Part shown: positions 20,844 to 31,136 of the stretch, piece by piece
How the letters are laid out: each line of letters starts with the position of its first letter
Position numbering within the stretch: position 1 is the first letter of the stretch
Assembly (NCBI GenBank): GCA_014377305.1
Contig: JACMPW010000011.1
Span: forward strand, 1 to 43,017
Origin: Candidatus Altimarinota bacterium
Lineage (GTDB): Bacteria; Patescibacteriota; Gracilibacteria; BD1-5; UBA2023
DNA: 43,017 nucleotides
Reading direction: 5' to 3'
Position numbers and translations under genes: made by a program
Notes under the pieces: model-generated
What the model was told of the DNA's origin: nothing
Database searches by the model: none
What the model saw: only the letters and a program-made list of their open reading frames with translations

Positions 20844-22172
20844 ATGCAATCCGTCGTCACCCGCAAAAATAGCTATACACTCTCGATCAATATCCGCGAA
20901 TCAGGAGTCGAACTAGAAAAGGCTCGTCAGCACATCATCGAAGATATCAGAGTCAATGGCAAGGTCAAGGGATTCAAGCAGGGATCGAGTATCCCTGAGG
21001 CTGTCATCGTCCGCGAGTACGGCGAGGAGGTCATCCGTGAGCGAGCACTCGACCGCGTGATGAACCATATCTATCCGAAGATACTCAAAAAAGAAAACAT
21101 CGTCCCAGTAGCAGCCGGTAATATCACCGAGGTCAAGAGTACTGATCCGATCGAGCTCACTCTCGAGGTCGAGGTGTTCCCTGAGATCGAGGTAGATGAG
21201 GCAAAACTCAACAAAATCCGAGTCAAGCGAACTCCAGTGAAAGTCACTGACAAAGATATCGATACTGAGATCACAGCAATCAAGGCAAGATTTACACATT
21301 TCCATGAGGCAGGATCACATAGTGAGGATGGAGCTGATACGAGCTATGAGAAAATCGAGTCAGGAGATCGTGTCACGGTCACCGCTCAGGGATATGACAA
21401 AAAATGAGGTGAAGCCATCAAAGAAACCTATGTTCCGGGCTATCCACTCGTGATCGGATCAGCTTCATTTATTCCAGGATTCGAGGAGGAACTCGTCGGA
21501 TCCAAGGTCGGAGATGAGACAGGATTCGAGATCACATTCCCAGCTGAATATCATAGCGAAGAATTCAAGAGTCGAAAGGTATACTTTGTTGCAAATATCG
21601 AAAAAGTGGAGAAACCCCATACTCCAGAATTTACTCCAGAATTCATCAAGGATCTCCGTGGAGTCGAGACGGATATGGCGGGATTCCGAGATATTCTCCG
21701 CACTGAGATCACGAACAAAAAAGAAGCAGAAACTCGCCAAGTCGATGAGAATACACTCATGGAGCAGATGCTCGCTGTGGCAACATTCGAGGTCGGACCT
21801 ACTCTTCTCTCTCAAGAAATAGATCAGATATATCGTGAGCACGCATCCAATCTCGAACAACAGGGTCTCGATATCAAGGGATATCTCGAGCATGTGAAAA
21901 AGTCTGAAACCGAGTACAAAGAAACCGTTGTAGCACCTGAGGCAAGTCGCAGAATCAAGGCTGAGCTCCTCCTCCGCAAGATCAAAGAAATCAAGGGTAC
22001 AGATGCAACTGAGGATGAGGTCAAAGCTGAGGTCGACAAGGTCATAGCTCAATATAGCAGTACGGAAGTATCAGAAAGACTCAAGGCAAAACTCGTCCCT
22101 GGAGATACCTACTATGAGGATATCAAGAATCGTGTCATCTATCGCAAGGTAGTAGATACATTCTGGGCATAG
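20844..22172 (+). CDS. tig: Trigger factor (ribosome-associated chaperone, PPIase)
   Basis: A 442-residue chaperone at the ribosome exit tunnel. The N-terminal domain carries VKGFKQGSSIP in place of the GFRxGKxP ribosome-docking signature. The FKBP-type domain (about residues 165-250) has GDRVTVTAQG, VIGSASFIPGFEEELVG and ITFPAEYHSEEFKSRKVYF. The C-terminal helical arm completes the standard length. One TGA (21405-21407, YDKK-G-GEA) encodes Gly. It is monocistronic, followed by a hairpin. Confidence 0.94.
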
Positions 22173-22179
22173 TTTATAA

Positions 22180-22210
22180 TAATCCCTTACTTGAAAAAAG
22201 TAAGGGATTA
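22180..22210 (+). terminator. Hairpin after trigger factor gene
   Basis: TAATCCCTTA / TAAGGGATTA stem with an A-rich loop and only a weak T-rich tail; probable terminator. Confidence 0.65.
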
Positions 22211-22260
22211 TTACTTATATAATATCGTCAATTACTTCACGTAATTTTCAGTTGATGAGA

Positions 22261-22289
22261 TTTGAAAAGTAGGGTTTTTTCTGTATAAT
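22261..22289 (+). promoter_or_regulatory. Predicted promoter of secA
   Basis: TTTGAA (22261-22266) and TATAAT (22284-22289), spacer 17, about 70 bases before ATG 22359. Confidence 0.5.
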
Positions 22290-22358
22290 CCAGCAGCTTT
22301 TCACGAAGCCAGCCAGATCTATATACTATAGATTTCTAGATTCTAAATTTTAAGTCCC

Positions 22359-25115
22359 ATGTTTTCTTTTATCACTGCACTATTCGCAAACAGCTCTGAA
22401 AAGCGAATCAGATCATATCGTCGCGAACTCGATATGGTTAAAACAATTGAAGCAGAGTACTCCACAACAATAACCACCGTCGAGCAAATTCAAGCTAAGA
22501 CACATGAGTTCCAGTCTCGATTTTCTGGACTCGATATCTCAGATGCAATTGACCTACAAACTATTCGTCAAAGACTCGAAGAAACCAAGTATGAGGCATT
22601 TGCCCTCCATCGTAGAGCCTGTGAGATCATCTATAGTCAAGAGTTCGATCTCGGGAGTGGTCATAAAATCACCTGGAATATGATCCCTTACGATGTCCAG
22701 ATTATCGGTGCAATGACGCTCCATGATGGAAATATATCTGAGATGCGGACTGGTGAAGGTAAAACTCTGGTCGCGACTATCGCTGCCTACCTCAATGCTC
22801 TCGTAGGAACTTGAGTCCATATAGTCACAGTGAATGACTATCTCGCTCGTCGTGATGCGAGTGAGATGGGAATCATATATAACACTCTCGGTCTCTCGGT
22901 CTGAGTAGTATCTCATGGGCAGGGATTTGAAGACAAACGAGCGGCCTACGATTCAGACGTAGTTTATGCAACAAATAATGAGCTCGGATTCGACTATCTA
23001 CGTGATAATATGGCATCAAGTGTCGCTCTGCGAGCAATGGGCATACGGTGGTTTGCTATTATCGACGAGGTAGACTCAATACTCGTCGATGAGGCTCGTA
23101 CTCCGCTCATCATCTCTGCTCCTGACGCAGAGGCGACTAACCAATATGCGAGATTCGCTGCCATGGCTCGATCTCTCGTGAGTGAGACACACTACAAGAT
23201 CGATGAAAAACAAAAGACTGCAACTCTCACCGAGAATGGTATAGCAAAAATTGAGGAATATATCGGTGTCGATAACATCTATGTGAGTCAGTACTTCAAC
23301 GATCTCCATCATATCGAGAATGCGTTGAAAGCAAGTGCCGTATACAAGCGAGATGTTGATTATCTCATCCGCAACGATGAGGTGATGATTATTGATGAAC
23401 ATACAGGTCGTGTGCTCTCAGGTCGTCGTTATAGTGATGGATTGCATCAAGCTATCGAGGCCAAGGAGTGAGTCACTGTGCAACAAGAGTCTCGTACTCT
23501 TGCATCGATCACTTTCCAGAACTATTTCAGATTATACAAAAAACTCTCAGGAATGACAGGAACTGCGAAAACCGAAGAAGAAGAATTTTATAAAATATAT
23601 TCTCTCGAAGTTATACAGATCCCGACAAATAAGCCAATCAAGCGTATCGATCGCTGAGATCTCCTATTTCGCAGTGAGAAAGGTAAGTTTGACTATATTG
23701 TCCGCCTCATAGAGTCACTCCACGAGAAAGGACAACCGATCCTCGTGGGTACAGTATCCGTCGCGAAGAGCGAATATCTCTCTGATCTCCTCACAACTCG
23801 AGGTATCCCACACAATGTGTTAAATGCGAAGCAAGACTCAAGAGAAGCCGAGGTCATAGCGGCAGCAGGATCATATGGAGCAATCACGATCGCAACAAAT
23901 ATGGCAGGTCGTGGTACTGATATCAAGATCGATGATCGAGTTCGTACTCTCACAGGAATAGTTGGGCTCGATGGAGCTGCAGGATCACAGGAGTATCCTC
24001 TCGGCGGACTTTTTGTCATCGGCACTGAAAAACACGAAACAAGACGGATCGATAATCAGCTTCGTGGACGATCTGGTCGACAAGGTGATCCTGGCCTCTC
24101 ACAGTTTATGATATCTCCTCAGGATGACATCATGCGTATTTTTGGTGGTAATCGACTCTTCTCGATTCTCTCGAGTTTTGAGTCTCATCCTGAGCACGAC
24201 CCGCTGATCGAGAGCAAGGCTCTGATGAGAAATATCACCACAATACAAAAACAGGTTGAAGGTCGTAATTTCGATATACGCAAACATATCCTCGAGTATG
24301 ATGATGTACTCAACCAACACCGCCTCGCCATCTATGCTCGTCGCAATCGTATCCTCGAATGAGCCGATATCCATAGTGAGGTCGTCGATATGATCGAGAG
24401 TGAGTCAGAGCGTCTCGTCGGCCTAGTAGATACCTCAGCTACACTATCTGCCATGGATAGTGATATCCTGACTGCCATAGCGAGTGAAGTCAACTCATTC
24501 AGTGAATCGAGTATTGCTCGTGTTGAGGACTACTCGACAGCAACAGATACTGCATCCCTAATAGAAACAACTCAAACACTCCTCGCAGGCAAGATCGAAA
24601 CACTTCGTAACAGTGGAACAGAGGAACAATTTGCTGAGTTCGAGCGTCGTCTCACACTCGCAGGTATTGATGAACTCTGGATGCAACACATCGATCGTAT
24701 GGCACATCTACGTGAGGAGGTAGCGTTCGAGGGATATGCACAGAAGAATCCTCTTGTAGTCTACAAAGAAAGAGCCTACGACCATTTTGTCGCGATGATA
24801 CATACGATCGAACATCGTGTTGTCAAGTGACTCCTCACTGCCAAGGCACAAGAATCCATCGATACCGTCAATCTCGAGGAATCACTCCTGACAAGCTATC
24901 TCGAAACAGCAGAAGCAACTCATGCGGAGAGTACTGGTATAGCAGATGAAGGTCGCGTAGCAATATCTATGTTCCATCGAGATCATAGAGGAACAACCAA
25001 ATCTATCAAAACAGATGATATGTCCATACGAGATATGAGCTTACCGGTTGTTGGGCGAAACGATCCATGTCCATGTGGGAGTGAAAAAAAATATAAACAA
25101 TGTCACGGGAAATAA
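22359..25115 (+). CDS. secA: Preprotein translocase ATPase SecA
   Basis: Motor of Sec-dependent export, 918 residues. Order: Walker [38 protein letters not shown], Walker [77 protein letters not shown], the scaffold and two-helix-finger region, then the zinc SEC-C motif [16 protein letters not shown] at the very end. TGA codons encode Gly at several sites (for example 22812-22814, 22902-22904 and 23469-23471), so under the standard code it falls into about five pieces. It stands 30 bases upstream of the signal peptidase gene, a functional match for secretion. Confidence 0.97.
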
Positions 25116-25145
25116 AGTCACCATCCTATACTAACATACCATCTC

Positions 25146-25955
25146 ATGTCTCAAGCAGAAACACCATTCATAGAAACAGATCTTAGAGAGATTAACTCTA
25201 CATTCTCGGAATTCATCATTTTTTTGAGAGACTTTGTCTTGATTTTGATAGTTGTATTTTTCATTCGAACTTTCGTTATAACGCCATTTCAGATCAATGG
25301 AGCCTCTATGGAGGCAAGCTACCATGATAAAGAATTTATCCTCGTAGACAAGTTCTCATATCTCGATTTTGCTCAAGATATGAGTGATCCAGCAGATAGT
25401 CCGATATGGGCATATATAACATCAATATGGCAAAAAATACCGATCCATATCGGTGATCCCGTACGGGGAGATGTCGTTGTGATCAAGCCTCATGTAGATA
25501 AAACTCGCGAACATTATATCAAGCGAGTCATCGGTATGCCAGGAGATATTATCAGATTTGAGAGCGGATCGGTATCACTCCAAGTTGCTGGTGGCACAGG
25601 ATTTGTTACCATACATGAACCCTATCTCTCCGCATCCAATAGTGGTCATACCTATCTCCCTGATTACATCGAAGGGAATCAATTCCTCATACCTGCTGAT
25701 ACTTATTGGGTCATGTGAGATAATAGACAAAATTCGGCAGATAGTAGACAATGCTTCCAAAATTGTTTCTGAGTTGGGACGAATGCACACTTTATCAAAA
25801 GATCAAATGTTATAGGTCGTATACTTATCGACTTTGGATACTTCAATATATTCAGCGAAGGATGACTACTTAGTAATGGTAAATTCGGGTGGACTCACGC
25901 CCCAAGATTTCTCTCACATGCTCGTCAGGCAACATACCCAGAACTCGATAAATAG
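25146..25955 (+). CDS. lepB: Signal peptidase I
   Basis: Membrane-bound serine protease of 269 residues that cleaves signal peptides after Sec export. One N-terminal membrane segment (FLRDFVLILIVVFFIRTFVI, about residues 26-45), then the catalytic Ser54 in INGASMEAS and Lys126 in YIKRVIGMPGD, and the GDNRQNSADSR box. The Gly of GDNR is encoded by TGA (25716-25718), so a standard-code reading stops just before this box. The chain continues to a TAG at 25953. It is co-directional with secA and overlaps nothing; truB begins one base after its stop. Confidence 0.95.
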
Positions 25956-25956
25956 T

Positions 25957-26805
25957 ATGTTCTTTCTTATCAATAAACCGATTGGCTTCACGAGTTTTGA
26001 TGTTATACGCAAGCTCAGGGGGATGACAGGGATAAAGAAAATGTGACATACTGGTACTCTCGATCCTCTCGCGACTGGGGCACTCCTCATAGCCACAGAT
26101 AATAGTACCAAGCTGATATCGAGACTCGAAATGGAATCAAAAACATATCTCTTTACTGTAAATATCAGTATAGTGAGCCCCTCGCTCGATATGGAGTGAG
26201 GCGTAGAGAATATCAGTATAGCAAGTATGAAAAATCATACTAATGCTGAATTAAAAAAATTCTTAGAAAATCAGAAGACTCAAATACCCCCAAAATATTC
26301 TGCTATACATATAGATGGTAAGCGGGCATATGATCTCATACGCAAGTGACGAGAGTTCGATATACCAGAGCGTCCTATATCTGTATCAGAGGTGGAGGTG
26401 ATCGATATATCTTTACCGAAAGTGACTATCAGGCTCACCATATCAGCAGGAGGCTATATTAGATCTTTTGCTCCTATTATTGCAGGATTTTTCGGTGTTT
26501 CTGGTGGTGGATGTATCACGGCACTCCATCGTGAACGGATCAGCAATATCGATCTCACGAGATCCATGGGATTCTCGGATCTCGATATGAATAATACTAT
26601 CCCCTACTCGGATCTCCTCTCACATATTCCGATATATCATCTCGATACAATATACCAAAAGTCACTGATCGACGGTATCATTGTCGATGTCGGTACACGA
26701 GAAGAACGACAATCTGATAGAGAGATACTCATCTCTTGTGGAGATATCACCTCTCTCGGGAAGTGGACACTATGAGGTATAGAGGTGATCCGCAACTATG
26801 TCTAG
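25957..26805 (+). CDS. truB: tRNA pseudouridine(55) synthase
   Basis: Makes pseudouridine 55 in the T-loop of tRNAs; 282 residues. MFFLINKPIGFTSFDVIRKL is the family start; the catalytic Asp36 lies in GHTGTLDPLATGALLIA. Then KTYLFTV, TQIPPKYSAIHIDGKRAYDLIRKG and RLTISAGGYIRSFAP follow in normal order. TGA codons (Gly) include the one in KKM-G-HTGTLD, directly before the catalytic motif. It begins one base after the lepB stop, so it is translationally coupled with it. Confidence 0.94.
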
Positions 26806-26835
26806 CAAAAATCACGTAAAACTCGCAATCAGCTC

Positions 26836-26864
26836 CTTGCTTTTTCGATATTTATAGGTATCCT
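26836..26864 (+). promoter_or_regulatory. Predicted promoter before the secreted protein gene
   Basis: CTTGCT (26836-26841) and TATCCT (26859-26864), spacer 17, ten bases before ATG 26874. Confidence 0.5.
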
Positions 26865-26873
26865 CCCCTCGTT

Positions 26874-27338
26874 ATGCTTTTTATACGAATTCTCGTCATA
26901 CTTGTTTCGATCACATTCGCTATTTCAGCGAATACATCTTTTGCCGCATCATGATATCTTGTCTGATCTGGAACTACGAGTATAAAGGTAAAGAATATAG
27001 AAAAAGATCAAAAAGAGGATGAAGGAAGTGGAGATACGAATACTGAAGATAAAAAAATAGAAGATAAAAAAACTGAAAAGAATGCTCAAAAAATCATACT
27101 CGAAGTATATAAAATCCAAGGAAATAAAATACTCAAAGATATGGACGCGAGTATAGAAAAAGTGAATCCAGATCCAAAAGTACGTATAGAAGTATACTCA
27201 AGCATACAAAAAACTCTTGAGTTCCGCAAACAAAAACTCGAAAAATCAGAACTCAGTGATGAAGGCAAGGATATCCTCACCGGATATATAGAATATATGA
27301 TTTTTGCTATCGAAAAAAAGAAAAAAAATCTCGAGTAA
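26874..27338 (+). CDS. Secreted helical protein with signal peptide
   Basis: A 154-residue protein starting MLFIRILVILVSITFAISAN, a clear Sec signal peptide with a likely cut after the FAA near residue 25. It continues with a Glu/Lys/Asp-rich linker and helical segments. No family recognised. TGA codons directly after the signal (AAS-G-YLVGSG) encode Gly, so the signal peptide is separated from the rest under the standard code. The stop TAA is in the loop of the terminator. Confidence 0.75.
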
Positions 27339-27354
27339 TATCGAGATTTTTTTT
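27324..27354 (+). terminator. Terminator enclosing the stop codon of the secreted protein gene
   Basis: AAAAATCTCGA / TCGAGATTTTT stem with the TAA stop in the loop and a long T-tract. Confidence 0.9.
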
Positions 27355-27369
27355 GGCTTCGGTATTTCT

Positions 27370-27398
27370 CTTGCCTTTTTAATATCATCAGATATACT
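27370..27398 (+). promoter_or_regulatory. Predicted promoter of AI-2E family gene
   Basis: CTTGCC (27370-27375) and TATACT (27393-27398), spacer 17; ATG 27427 is 29 bases further. Confidence 0.65.
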
Positions 27399-27426
27399 TT
27401 TATCATAATTTCTACTGATTTCTCAT

Positions 27427-28569
27427 ATGACAAACGAACTCATCCTATGGACTAAGAAGATTCTCATAGTAATAGCTATACTCGCTATCTGATATATCCT
27501 CTACATGATGGAATCACTCATCGTAGTAATCCTGATATCAGGATTTATGACCATGCTCATCACACCACTCATAGACCTGATGGAGCGACGATGAGTCCAT
27601 GCGAGCTTCACTATACTATGAGTATATATCTCTATCATCATAATAGGATCTATTGTTGCTGGCACCATCGTCCCTATTATCATCAACTATGTGAGCGATA
27701 CAGTGACTACTGTCATCATCTGGACCAAGACAGCACAGTCGACCTATGCAACACAGGGAATACACGGATTTGGACTCAGTCCATATATAGAGAAGGCTAT
27801 CACATTCCTCTTCAATGAAAAAAATATTGACCAAACACTCTCGTTCATCAGAGACAATGCGGGCAATATCCAATCTGTTATTACAACACAACTCTCATCG
27901 ATCACGAGTGGAGGATTTCAGGTACTCTCGAGTGTAGGAGGAGTTTTTTTTAACTGGATACTTATCGCGATTATGACATTCTCGATGGCACTCGAACGCC
28001 AACGTATCGGACAATTTATTCTCGATATCGTGCCAGATACAATAGAGATTTATCTCATGATTCATTATAGAGAGATACAGTTCACACTCAACGCATGGAT
28101 ACGAGCCATGCTTATACTTTCATGTAGTATTTTTACGATTATCTATCTCTCGCTCACAATTCTAGAACTCATATTTGGTTTCGATACGGGTCGTACGTTT
28201 ACCCTTGCACTTATCAGTGGGGTGATGGAGTTCATACCATATATTGGACCTATCATAGCACTCATCCCAGCATTTATCATCGGTATCGGTATATCATGGC
28301 AGGTCGCACTCGCTATAGCGATCCTCTATCTCATCATACAACAGATAGAGAACAACCTACTCGTTCCCTATGTGATGAGCCGTTCACTGGATCTTTCACC
28401 ATTTCTCGTATTCGTCGTGATGATTGCTGGAGCTACACTCTGAGGTATTCTCGGTATCATCCTTGCAGTTCCTGTTGCAGCAATTGGACGTGTTATGTAT
28501 ATGAGTTATCGCCACAATAGACTTGGATCATCCAGTATTAAAACACAATCAAAATCTCCAAAAATATAA
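27427..28569 (+). CDS. AI-2E family (PerM/YdiK-like) membrane transporter
   Basis: Polytopic membrane protein of 380 residues. Two N-terminal membrane helices, then MLITPLIDLMERRGVHA (family-typical), a central helical exported domain, and a C-terminal block of membrane helices with GVMEFIPYIGPIIALIPAFIIG and QQIENNLLVPYVMSRSLDLSPFLVFVVMIAGATLGGILGIILAVP (quoted in two parts: QQIENNLLVPYVMSRSLDLS, then the rest), the hallmark of the AI-2E exporter superfamily. Substrate is unknown; family members include exporters and Na+/H+ antiporters. TGA codons encode Gly (27489, 27591, 28440 region). Confidence 0.88.
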
Positions 28570-28575
28570 AATCTT

Positions 28576-28603
28576 TTGACAAAGATATCAGAAAGTATAC
28601 TAT
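28576..28603 (+). promoter_or_regulatory. Predicted promoter of the aromatic attenuator operon
   Basis: TTGACA (28576-28581) and TACTAT (28598-28603), spacer 16. The expected transcript start is near 28610, fourteen bases ahead of the leader-peptide ATG. Confidence 0.6.
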
Positions 28604-28623
28604 TAAAACAGTTCTACCAATCT

Positions 28624-28698
28624 ATGCAAACAATATTCAACTCTACATTCTTCTATTTCTACTATTTTCAGTTCATACTGGATGGTAGATCTATATAG
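28624..28698 (+). CDS. Phe/Tyr-rich attenuator leader peptide
   Basis: A 24-codon reading frame from ATG 28624 to TAG 28696. It starts MQTIFNST, then FFYFYYFQF, then ILDGRSI: six Phe and three Tyr codons among its first 17, seven of them consecutive (codons 9-15, positions 28648-28668). This is the design of attenuator leaders such as that of pheA: ribosomes stall there when charged tRNA-Phe or tRNA-Tyr is scarce. The end of the peptide frame (28669-28682) is exactly the RNA segment that can pair with the downstream terminator. It lies between a TTGACA promoter and a terminator, with the aro genes following. It is a regulatory reading frame rather than a functional protein. Confidence 0.8.
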   Translation: MQTIFNSTFFYFYYFQFILDGRSI

Positions 28699-28753
28699 TC
28701 TGTTGAGCAGAATATATATACCTCTCCTCCAGTATGAACTGGGGGAGTTTTTT
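28669..28753 (+). promoter_or_regulatory. Transcription attenuator: mutually exclusive antiterminator and terminator
   Basis: Terminator: CTCCTCCAGT (28724-28733), loop ATGA, ACTGGGGGAG (28738-28747), ten pairs with one G-U, then TTTTTT from 28748. Antiterminator: CAGTTCATACTGGA (28669-28682), inside the leader peptide frame, is fully complementary over 14 bases to TCCAGTATGAACTG (28728-28741), which is most of the terminator stem and loop. A ribosome stalled on the early Phe/Tyr codons leaves the first segment free to pair and prevents termination; a ribosome that proceeds covers it, so the terminator forms. The terminator ends 19 bases before the ATG of the first structural gene. Confidence 0.75.
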
Positions 28754-28772
28754 ATTTTATCATTTTTTATAT

Positions 28773-29198
28773 ATGCTAGTGCCATCACTCACTCCACTCA
28801 ACCGATCTTCATGAAGAACACAAGATAGATCCACCCAAGTCAACGGAGCAATCAGTAATCTCTTATCAAGGTGAGCCCATCCAATCAAGAGTCTCATATC
28901 TCTATCCACTGCCAAAGACCCCGAAACATGGTCTCAGTCTATCATCGAGGCCTTATTATGAAATCTGATATATGACGGATCGAGTCATGGTCAGTTCTGA
29001 ACTCCTGATAACGACATCATAAAGGCAATATGTCATACTCATAATTCAAGATGGGTATGGACCCGAATCCTCTGAATCAAGCTAGATCTACTCATCATAA
29101 ATGCTCCAGGAAAAATATCAGATACACAATTACGACGAATACAGGATATTCAAAAAACTCTCGAAAAAGAATTCACGAAACCAACTTCGTTATCATAA
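28773..29198 (+). CDS. Unrecognised protein, first structural gene of the attenuated operon
   Basis: A 141-residue protein visible only if TGA is Gly (five in-frame TGA codons). It reads MLVPSLTPLNRSSGRTQDRS at the start and ends in a basic helix (QLRRIQDIQKTLEKEFTKPT). The middle has TAKDPETWSQSIIEALLGNLIYDG and SRWVWTRILGIKLDLLIINA. I recognise no family. Its position between a Phe/Tyr attenuator and shikimate kinase suggests a role in aromatic amino-acid or chorismate metabolism. Five bases separate it from the kinase start. An accidental open frame is possible, but codon choice resembles its neighbours and no TAA or TAG occurs over 141 codons. Confidence 0.6.
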
Positions 29199-29203
29199 GC
29201 ATT

Positions 29204-29770
29204 ATGTTTTTCCTCTACTGACCTCCCTGAAGCTGAAAAAGCACAATAGGAAAAAAATTAGCTCAATATCAGTGTGTACATCATATCGACACAGATTCTT
29301 TGATAGAATCCAAACATTGAAAAATATGAGATATTATATCTAGATATGGCATCAATTATTTCAGAGAGATAGAGACTCAGACTCTCATAGATATAGCAAC
29401 CTCTCAGTCTATAAAGAATACTATCATTTCTCTTGGGTGAGGAACTCTCCTACGAAGAGAAAATCTATGAATTATACAGACGATACGATGAAAAGTAATC
29501 ACTCTCATATGAGATACAGATACTCTCTACCAGCATATCATTTCTGATAGAGACAATAATCGTCCACTTGTTATAGATAGGACAAACTTTGGAAAATTAA
29601 TGTTGGAACGTCAAAATCACTATGAAAACTTTGATACCACCGTACATGTGCATGGTAAAGATATCAATACAATCGTGGATGAAATTCTGATACTCATAGC
29701 TATACCATCACCTGTGCCTCGATCTCCATGAGTATCCGTTCGATCACTTGTCGATCATTCCACGCTATAG
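29204..29770 (+). CDS. aroK: Shikimate kinase
   Basis: ATP-dependent kinase that phosphorylates shikimate in the pathway to chorismate; 188 residues. P-loop GPPGSGKSTIGKKLAQ at residues 6-21, IDTDSLIE (the shikimate-binding DTD), YFREIETQTL (FRxxE motif), ISLGGGTLLRRENL (the GGG shikimate-binding loop), and DNNRPLV (the RPL lid). The three P-loop glycines at residues 6, 9 and 11 are all encoded by TGA (29219, 29228, 29234), which hides the gene under the standard code. The last 23 codons run antisense to the 3' end of murE (71 shared bases). The upstream attenuator implies control by Phe/Tyr supply. Gluconate kinase was considered, but the DTD, FRExE and GGG motifs decide. Confidence 0.9.
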
Positions 29771-31031
29771 CTCCTGCTTGTGTCACTTGAACTGTCTCAG
29801 CTCACTTGCCTGCTATGATGAGTACATCACCTGGTCTGAGCATGATGAGAGCAGTACGGATTGCATCTCCTCGGGATGGTATGATCCAGAATCCTTCACC
29901 CTCTCTGCGAGTGATCCCCTCGCTCACGTCACGGATGATACGGAGGGAGTCCTCTGTATAGGTATCATCGTCAGTGAGAATCACCACATCTGAGAGCTCA
30001 TCGACGACCTTACCCATCTTGGGTCGCTTGGTCCGATCTCGGTCACCTGTAGCACCGAATACTGTGATGAGTCTCTGAGTCGTAGAGAGTTCACAGAGCG
30101 TAGAGAGCACACTCCGAAGTGAGTCTTCTGTATGAGCGTAGTCAACATAGATCTTAGCTCCGCGAGTATTGGATACTTCTTCGAGACGACCTGGTACACA
30201 AGCAAATTCTACGATAAGAGCTTGGATAGTGGGAATATCGATCTTCTGTGACATGAGGATAGCAACAGCGCAGAGGATATTCGATATATTGAAGTTGCCA
30301 GGCAAGCGAGATGAGAGATGGAAAGTATTCGATGGGATACGAACATCAAATTCAGTCGTCATCTCAGTATTGACTATATTTTCCGCTCGTATCTGAGCCG
30401 ATGGAGAGAATCCTACAGTATAGAGATTGTCCACCACGATATCACGCGTGAGAAATCTATCAGAGTACTCACTGTCGATATTGACGACTCCGACTTTTCG
30501 AATTCCCTTTTTGATACCGTTCTTATAGAGATTACGAAAAAGTTGTAACTTGGTATCAATATAATTATCCATCGTCTTATGCAGATCGAGATGATCCTGG
30601 GCAATATTCGTCAATACTGCAGCATCATAGCGGAGTCCATGTACACGATGATAGTAGAGAGCATGGGATGAAGTCTCGATAACAGCGTACTCACAGCCAG
30701 CTCTCTTGGCTCTCGAGAGAAAATCCCACATATAAAAAGGAGATGGTGAGGTCATCTTCGTATTGTTCTCCTCTATCTTACCATCGATCATCATATTCAC
30801 AGTCGAAAACATAGCGACCCGCTTCCCTGCTTTCTGGAGGCCACGAGCGATCAGATTGGTCGTGGTAGTTTTTCACTTGGTTCCTGTCACTCCGATCACG
30901 AGCATATCACGGGCAGGATTGCCTGAGAGCCAAAAAGCAATCACTCCACGAGCATAGTGATACGTGATACGAAGTGGTGAGTCGAGCGAGATGAGACTGC
31001 GTAAAAGTACAAGCATAAATCAAAAATCCAT
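29700..31031 (-). CDS. murE: UDP-N-acetylmuramyl-peptide synthetase, MurE type
   Basis: Cytoplasmic Mur ligase that adds the third amino acid to the peptidoglycan precursor; 443 residues from ATG 31031 (438 from ATG 31016). ATP loop IGVTGTKGKTTTTNLIA, with Gly53 encoded by TGA; then ETSSHALYYHRVHGLRYD, AVLTNIAQDHLDLH, LPGNFNISN, GRLEEVSN, KIYVDYAHTEDSLRSVL and VFGATGDRDRTKRPKMG. It is shorter at the N-terminus than E. coli MurE, keeping only a remnant of the UDP-binding first domain. At the position of the DNPR motif that selects meso-diaminopimelate it has DDDTYTED, so the third residue may differ. The 3' end overlaps aroK tail-to-tail. Reading the last TGA (29802-29804) as Gly adds 33 residues. 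Confidence 0.93.
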
Positions 31032-31136
31032 ATAATAATATAGCTTGAATTTTATAAGAAAATGGTTATTATTCAACTCAAAATACCGTTTCTCTCTTGC
31101 CAATCAGACAATCACTATCCTACTAATCTAGCACCT

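Noticed and set aside
21465-22052. 195-codon open frame on the minus strand
   Set aside because: Antisense shadow of trigger factor; codon composition is that of the complement.
28576-28772. T-box riboswitch before the aromatic operon
   Set aside because: No T-box core (AGGGTGGNACCGCG-like) is present; the leader-peptide arrangement explains the region better.
31062-31136. Longer start of peptide deformylase
   Set aside because: The extra 25 residues do not resemble the family; ATG 31137 sits just before the conserved part.
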